Part shown: positions 13,881-18,064 of the stretch, piece by piece
Layout: each line of letters starts with the position of its first letter
Position numbering within the stretch: the first letter of the stretch is position 1
DNA from: Streptococcus parasanguinis
Lineage (GTDB): Bacteria; Bacillota; Bacilli; Lactobacillales; Streptococcaceae
Assembly (NCBI RefSeq): GCF_901875555.1
Contig: NZ_CABFMD010000013.1
Location: 1-18,064, forward strand
DNA length: 18,064 bases
Reading direction: 5' to 3'
Made by a program: the position numbers and the translations under genes
Notes under the pieces: model-generated
Databases searched by the model: none
The model's input: the letters and a program-made list of their open reading frames with translations, nothing else
What the model was told of the DNA's origin: nothing

Positions 13881-14787
13881 AGTCTGCAGTTTTTTCAGAT
13901 GCTTCTAATTTCTTACCAAGATCGATAATGTACTGTTTGAGATCGTCTTTGACTTGAGGATGTTTCAAGGCATAGTCGATTGATGTCTTCATGAAACCAA
14001 ACTTGTCACCTACATCGTAGCGTTGGCCTTTAAATTCACGGGCAAAGACTCGTTGGGTCTTATTGAGGGTGTCAATCGCATCTGTCAATTGAATTTCATT
14101 TCCAGCACCTGGTTCTTGATTTGCAAGAATGTCAAAGATCTCTGGAGTCAAGAGGTAGCGCCCAATGATAGCGAGATCACTCGGTGCATCTTCTGGAGCT
14201 GGTTTTTCGACAAAGGTCTCAACGCTATAGAGACCATTAATGCCTTCGCCTTGAGGAGCAATGACCCCGTAAGAGGAAACCTCTTCGTGAGGGACTTCCA
14301 TCACAGCGATAGTGGATGCATGGGTTTCATCGTAGTCATTCATCAATTGTTTGGTCAATGGCAAGGCATCGTCATTAGTGATGTCCATCAGATCATCTCC
14401 CAACATAACGACAAAAGGCTCGTTTCCAACAAAAGCCTTGGCTTGAAGAACAGCATCTCCTAAGCCACGAGGGTGACTTTGACGGATGAAGTGGAGGTTG
14501 ATAGCCGTTGTATCATTGACCAACTTGAGGAGATCGGTCTTGCCTTTTTGCTCGAGGTTGTATTCCAATTCGAAGTTAGAATCGAAATGGTCTTCGATCG
14601 AGCGTTTGGCTTTACCAGTTACGACGAGGATTTCCTCAATTCCAGATTTTAAGGCTTCTTCCACGATAAATTGGATGGTTGGTTTGTCTACGATTGGCAA
14701 CATTTCCTTTGCCAAAGCTTTGGTAGCTGGAAGAAATCGGGTTCCCAATCCAGCAGCAGGGATGACTGCTTTTCTAACTTTCGTCAT
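13879..14787 (-). CDS. galU: UTP--glucose-1-phosphate uridylyltransferase
   Basis: This cytoplasmic enzyme makes UDP-glucose from UTP and glucose 1-phosphate. The product feeds capsule and exopolysaccharide, glycolipid and teichoic-acid precursors and the Leloir pathway. The 302-aa product has the nucleotidyltransferase signature [23 protein letters not shown] split across residues 8-29 (G-L-G-T-R at 13-17), the metal-binding VVMLGDDL segment, [12 protein letters not shown], and [10 protein letters not shown], all typical of GalU. AAGGAAA on the minus strand lies just before the ATG. It is transcribed leftward after gpsA with a 45-bp gap, the order seen in other mitis-group streptococci, and ends in a strong hairpin terminator. 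Confidence 0.97.
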   Translation of the reverse strand: MTKVRKAVIPAAGLGTRFLPATKALAKEMLPIVDKPTIQFIVEEALKSGIEEILVVTGKAKRSIEDHFDSNFELEYNLEQKGKTDLLKLVNDTTAINLHFIRQSHPRGLGDAVLQAKAFVGNEPFVVMLGDDLMDITNDDALPLTKQLMNDYDETHASTIAVMEVPHEEVSSYGVIAPQGEGINGLYSVETFVEKPAPEDAPSDLAIIGRYLLTPEIFDILANQEPGAGNEIQLTDAIDTLNKTQRVFAREFKGQRYDVGDKFGFMKTSIDYALKHPQVKDDLKQYIIDLGKKLEASEKTAD

Positions 14788-14832
14788 ATCATTTCCTTTC
14801 TGAAAGGTCGGTTTGATGGAAGAATGGCTGCT

Positions 14833-15849
14833 TTATTTCCACTCATTTTCTTCTTTAAATTCATTGCTCATCATGTGGTGGATGGCTTCACGGATATCTT
14901 TTCCTTCGTAGATGACTTGGTAAATGGCCTGTGTAATCGGCATGTAGACATCTAATTCTTGCGCCAGTTCATGGGCGACTTTGGTCGTAGAGATCCCTTC
15001 AATGATCATGCCCATGTTGGCTTCGATGTCTTCGAGCTTTTCACCACGTCCGAGAGCATCCCCAGCTCGCCAGTTGCGAGAATGAACAGAAGTACCAGTA
15101 ACGATCAAGTCACCAACCCCAGATAAACCGCTATAGGTCAAGGGGCTAGCCCCAAGCTTCACACCGAGACGCGTGATTTCAGCGAGACCGCGCGTGATGA
15201 TAGCTGCTTTGGCATTGTCCCCGTAACCAAGACCGTGCAATGCTCCAGCTCCGACCGCGATGATATTCTTCAAGGCACCAGCTGTTTCTACACCGATGAC
15301 ATCTGTGTTGGTGTAGAGGCGGAAGTAGTGATTGCTAAAGAGTTCTTGAACATAGCGTGCGGCTTCTAAATCTTTTGAGGCAGCTGTAATGAGGGTGATG
15401 TCCCGTACGATGGTTTCTTCGGCGTGACTCGGTCCAGAAACGACCACTACTTCACTGCGAAGAGAAGCAGGGATCTCTTCTTCAAGGATTTGAGAAATCC
15501 GATCGTGTGTACCAGGTTCTAGTCCCTTGGAAGCGTGCATGACTGTTACAGGGTGATCCAGTGTTTCAGCGACTTGTTTCGCCACCAAACGGGTCACCTT
15601 TGTAGGGACCACAAAGAGGATGGCATCTACACCGTCCAAGGCTGCTTTGAGATCTGTCGTAGCTGTAATTTGATCGCTAATAACGATATCTTTGAAATAG
15701 CGTTGATTGGTATGGGTGGTATTGATTTCATCGATTTGTTCTTGGATGTTCCCCCAGAGACGGACTTCATGGCCGTTATCATTGAGGACTTGTGAAAGGG
15801 CTGTTCCCCATGAACCAGGACCCAATACTGCAACGGTTTGTTTTTCCAT
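14833..15849 (-). CDS. gpsA: Glycerol-3-phosphate dehydrogenase [NAD(P)+]
   Basis: This cytoplasmic enzyme reduces dihydroxyacetone phosphate to sn-glycerol 3-phosphate for phospholipid and teichoic-acid synthesis. The 338-aa product has the Rossmann nucleotide-binding motif [11 protein letters not shown] (G10-G15), [11 protein letters not shown], the conserved K108 in [10 protein letters not shown], the SGPSHAEE segment, and the active-site K194 in [15 protein letters not shown], followed by [20 protein letters not shown] on the minus strand lies eight bases before the ATG. It is the first gene of the leftward gpsA-galU unit and divergent from the adhesin gene. Confidence 0.97.
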   Translation of the reverse strand: MEKQTVAVLGPGSWGTALSQVLNDNGHEVRLWGNIQEQIDEINTTHTNQRYFKDIVISDQITATTDLKAALDGVDAILFVVPTKVTRLVAKQVAETLDHPVTVMHASKGLEPGTHDRISQILEEEIPASLRSEVVVVSGPSHAEETIVRDITLITAASKDLEAARYVQELFSNHYFRLYTNTDVIGVETAGALKNIIAVGAGALHGLGYGDNAKAAIITRGLAEITRLGVKLGASPLTYSGLSGVGDLIVTGTSVHSRNWRAGDALGRGEKLEDIEANMGMIIEGISTTKVAHELAQELDVYMPITQAIYQVIYEGKDIREAIHHMMSNEFKEENEWK

Positions 15850-15879
15850 AGTATTCTCCTTCGTGAAGATTTCATTTCT

Positions 15880-15888
15880 ATTTTACCA
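15880..15888 (-). promoter_or_regulatory. Extended -10 promoter of gpsA-galU
   Basis: Read on the minus strand: TGGTAAAAT, an extended -10 with a near-consensus hexamer about 30 bp before the gpsA start. No good -35 box was seen. The same TGG-extended form is used by dapH and the cyclo-ligase gene. Confidence 0.55.
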
Positions 15889-15986
15889 TACTATAGGAAA
15901 AAAAGCTTTGGAATCTAGCTGAAATTCATAGGAAAAGCAAATAATATGATAACTGAAAGAATGTTGGTAATTTTAGTTGATTATTC

Positions 15987-16015
15987 TTGCATTTATATGC
16001 TGAATATAGTAAAAT
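15987..16015 (+). promoter_or_regulatory. Promoter of the surface adhesin gene
   Basis: TTGCAT (15987-15992), a 17-bp spacer and TAAAAT (16010-16015). The leader would be about 60 nt. The surrounding 230-bp divergent region between gpsA and the adhesin is AT-rich and holds no other gene. Confidence 0.6.
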
Positions 16016-16079
16016 TTTTTTCGTATATTACTCTAATTAGTGATATATTGGAGAAACAAAAAGAAAAAAGGAGTTTATG

Positions 16080-18064
16080 ATGAAAAAAAGCTTAAAAATA
16101 ATACTGACCTTAGTATTAGTTTTAGCTAGTGTCTTTGGTTTGTCCAACATTCGGTCGGCCAATGCTGATGGTGCAACAGGAAAGATCCAAATTACAAGTA
16201 AAACGATCACACCTGCTAAGTCACCCGTGGACCAGTATACGGACATTAAGGTTGATCTAACTTTCAATGTTCCGAACGGAGTCAAATCTGGGGATCAAGC
16301 GGTCATTGCCCTCCCTCAGAATTTAAAATTTATTAAGGATCAGACATTTGATGTCATGAGTCCGGATGGTCAATCAGTGGTTGCAAAGGCAGTCATTAAT
16401 GCTGCAAATAAAACCATCACCTTGACCTATGAAAATTATGTGGAAACGAAATCAAATATTTCAGGAAGTATGTTCTTTGCAGTTCGGGTAGAGCCTGCAA
16501 CCGAATCTCCAAGCAAGGTGCCAATTACCTTGAATGTGGATAACAATCCTGTCCCTGTAGGAAAAGTTGACTTTGTAGTTGACCCAGGGAATGCTGAAAA
16601 GATCTTGGACAAGGTTAGCTGGGGAACAGAAACCTTAGCAGATGGTAGCATTACACGTCAATATGAAGTGCGTGTCAATGCAGCGAATGCGCCGTTAACT
16701 GAAGCGGTTGTATCTGACCAATTGCAAACAGAAGGAATGAGCTACGTAGAAGATTCCTTTGTGATTAAAAAAGGGAATTGGGTCGTTAACAGTTCGCATA
16801 AATTAGATTTAAAAAATGGGCAAGTCGTTAACATGCCAGTTGAGTTTGGAGCAGATAAGAAGAGCTTCAACGTCAGCCTGGGAAATGTATCCCAAGGCGA
16901 AGGTTACTTGATTGTCTATAAGGTGAAGATTCCTTATACCCCTGCAAATGGGGAAAAGTTCCTCAATAATGTAAGCTTGAAGGCTCAAAAAGTTACTGAA
17001 ACGAAAAGCAACCCATTCGTTTATCAAACTGCTGGTGGGGAAGCCCAAGGTTATACCTTCTCCATCAACCTCAAGAAAGTTGATAGCCAAGATGAAAACA
17101 CTGCTTTAGCAGGTGCGGAATTTAATGTAATCCGTGTTGCAACAGGTGCCGTTGTCGGTAAGTTGACAACCAATGCAAAGGGAGAAGCAAGTATTGGTGG
17201 CTTGTTGAATACAGCCTACCAATTAGTTGAAACAAAAGCTCCAGAAGGATATGAATTGGATGCAACTCCAATTGAAGTTAAAGCGGAAGATTTTGGGACA
17301 ACGAAAACAGCTCTTAAAAAAGTTACAAACAAGAAAATTGTCAAAGAACCGACACCAACCAGTGCGGTCATCGAATTAGATAAGGCCCTTACAGGTCGTG
17401 ACTTGGTAGATGGCGAATTTAGCTTTGAATTGTACGAAGGTACAAACAAACTTCAAACTGTTACAAACAAATCTGGCAAAGTAACCTTTGATGCGATTTC
17501 TTACACGGCAGAAGGTGAACATACTTACACTGTGAAGGAAGTCAAAGGAAATAATGCCACTATTACTTACGATGCTTCTGAAAAACAAGTGACTGTTAGA
17601 GTCACTCGTGATGGAGATGCCTTGAAGGCAGTAGTCGTCTATCCAGAAAGCAAAACATTTACCAATGCCTTCACACCAAACGCAACGACTGCAACAATTG
17701 AGTTGACAAAAGAGTTGACAGGTCGTGACTTGGTAGACGGCGAGTTTAGTTTTGAATTGTACGAAGGTGCTAACAAGCTTCAAACTGTTACCAACAAAGA
17801 TGGCAAAGTAAGATTTGATGCGATTTCATACACAGCAGAAGGTGAACACACCTACACTGTGAAGGAAGTCAAAGGAAATAATGCTACGATTACTTACGAT
17901 GCTTCTGAAAAACAAGTGACTGTTAAAGTTACTCGTGATGGAGATGCCTTGAAGGCAGTAATTGTCTATCCAGAAAGCAAAACATTTACCAATGCCTTCA
18001 CACCAAACGCAACGACTGCAACAATTGAGTTGACAAAAGAGTTGACAGGTCGTGACTTGGTAGA
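16080..18064 (+). CDS. Repeat-containing surface adhesin, N-terminal part (runs off the window)
   Basis: The reading frame is open to the right edge, about 661 codons with no stop. Order of parts: signal peptide (1-29, cleavage likely after RSANA); an adhesin head of Cna/Sdr type (about 31-315, with YTDIKVDLTFNVPNG and VIALPQNLKF); one CnaB-like domain (about 323-402, with the putative isopeptide Lys in INLKKVD and Glu in LVETKAPEGY); then pilin isopeptide-linkage repeats from 431 on. In each repeat the expected Lys (ELTKEL or ELDKAL), Glu (YTVKEV) and Asn (KTFTNAF) are present. A wall-anchor signal is expected beyond the window. Two ATGs are adjacent (16077, 16080). 16080 gives the better six-base spacing from AAGGAG (16068-16073). 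The likely role is a stalked host- or matrix-binding adhesin, ligand unknown. Confidence 0.9.
   Translation, partial: MKKSLKIILTLVLVLASVFGLSNIRSANADGATGKIQITSKTITPAKSPVDQYTDIKVDLTFNVPNGVKSGDQAVIALPQNLKFIKDQTFDVMSPDGQSVVAKAVINAANKTITLTYENYVETKSNISGSMFFAVRVEPATESPSKVPITLNVDNNPVPVGKVDFVVDPGNAEKILDKVSWGTETLADGSITRQYEVRVNAANAPLTEAVVSDQLQTEGMSYVEDSFVIKKGNWVVNSSHKLDLKNGQVVNMPVEFGADKKSFNVSLGNVSQGEGYLIVYKVKIPYTPANGEKFLNNVSLKAQKVTETKSNPFVYQTAGGEAQGYTFSINLKKVDSQDENTALAGAEFNVIRVATGAVVGKLTTNAKGEASIGGLLNTAYQLVETKAPEGYELDATPIEVKAEDFGTTKTALKKVTNKKIVKEPTPTSAVIELDKALTGRDLVDGEFSFELYEGTNKLQTVTNKSGKVTFDAISYTAEGEHTYTVKEVKGNNATITYDASEKQVTVRVTRDGDALKAVVVYPESKTFTNAFTPNATTATIELTKELTGRDLVDGEFSFELYEGANKLQTVTNKDGKVRFDAISYTAEGEHTYTVKEVKGNNATITYDASEKQVTVKVTRDGDALKAVIVYPESKTFTNAFTPNATTATIELTKELTGRDLV
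17370..18064 (+). repeat. 327-bp tandem repeats of the adhesin stalk
   Basis: Unit 1 is 17370-17696, unit 2 is 17697-18023, and unit 3 starts at 18024 and is cut by the edge. Each unit is 109 codons, one pilin isopeptide-linkage domain. Units 1 and 2 differ at a few dozen positions. The 101 bases at 17637-17737 are identical to 17964-18064. Confidence 0.95.

Noticed and set aside
16037..17783. Several minus-strand ORFs opposite the adhesin
   Set aside because: They are the complement of an uninterrupted plus-strand adhesin frame with signal peptide and repeat domains. The plus frame is easily missed because it has no stop within the window.

Overview
The window looks like chromosomal DNA of an oral Streptococcus of the mitis/sanguinis/parasanguinis type. 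The housekeeping proteins (glucose-6-phosphate isomerase, DapH, N-acetyl-diaminopimelate deacetylase, GalU, GpsA) read like streptococcal orthologues. The AAGGAG-type ribosome binding sites, extended -10 promoters, LPXTG surface protein and pilin-type isopeptide repeats fit the same group. The species is not determined.

Layout. 1-365 holds an 80/81-bp tandem repeat, a cre-like box and a promoter for pgi (366-1715, with its own terminator). 1752-9823 is an accessory block. It contains seven related single-pass membrane proteins, here called P1-P7, in three transcription units: P1-P2 (1899-3671), P3 alone (5014-6105) and P4-P7 (6222-9823). A gene for a small serine-rich LPXTG wall protein (4011-4895) sits between P2 and P3. 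Each P protein has an N-terminal segment predicted to be cytoplasmic, one membrane helix, and an extracellular part that appears to be two copies of a small alpha/beta domain resembling the BamE/SmpA or BLIP-like pattern. I do not recognise a named function for them. 9889-13104 returns to core genes: dapH and the N-acetyl-diaminopimelate deacetylase (lysine/diaminopimelate synthesis, acetylase route), then 5-formyltetrahydrofolate cyclo-ligase overlapping a rhomboid protease.

13105-13878 is about 770 bp with no convincing gene but a train of strong hairpins. Part of it (13121-13403) is bounded by imperfect terminal inverted repeats and looks like a small non-autonomous repeat element. On the minus strand follow gpsA and galU (phospholipid precursor and UDP-glucose supply), read leftward and ending at a near-perfect hairpin. 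Divergent from gpsA, a large surface adhesin starts at 16080 and runs off the right edge. It has a signal peptide, an adhesin head, a CnaB-like domain and 327-bp pilin-isopeptide repeats.

The most interesting content is the seven-paralogue membrane protein block. Two of its members share a perfectly conserved 51-bp segment coding for a cytoplasmic motif. The embedded serine-rich wall protein seems to carry an isopeptide-type domain whose expected catalytic Glu is replaced by Gln.
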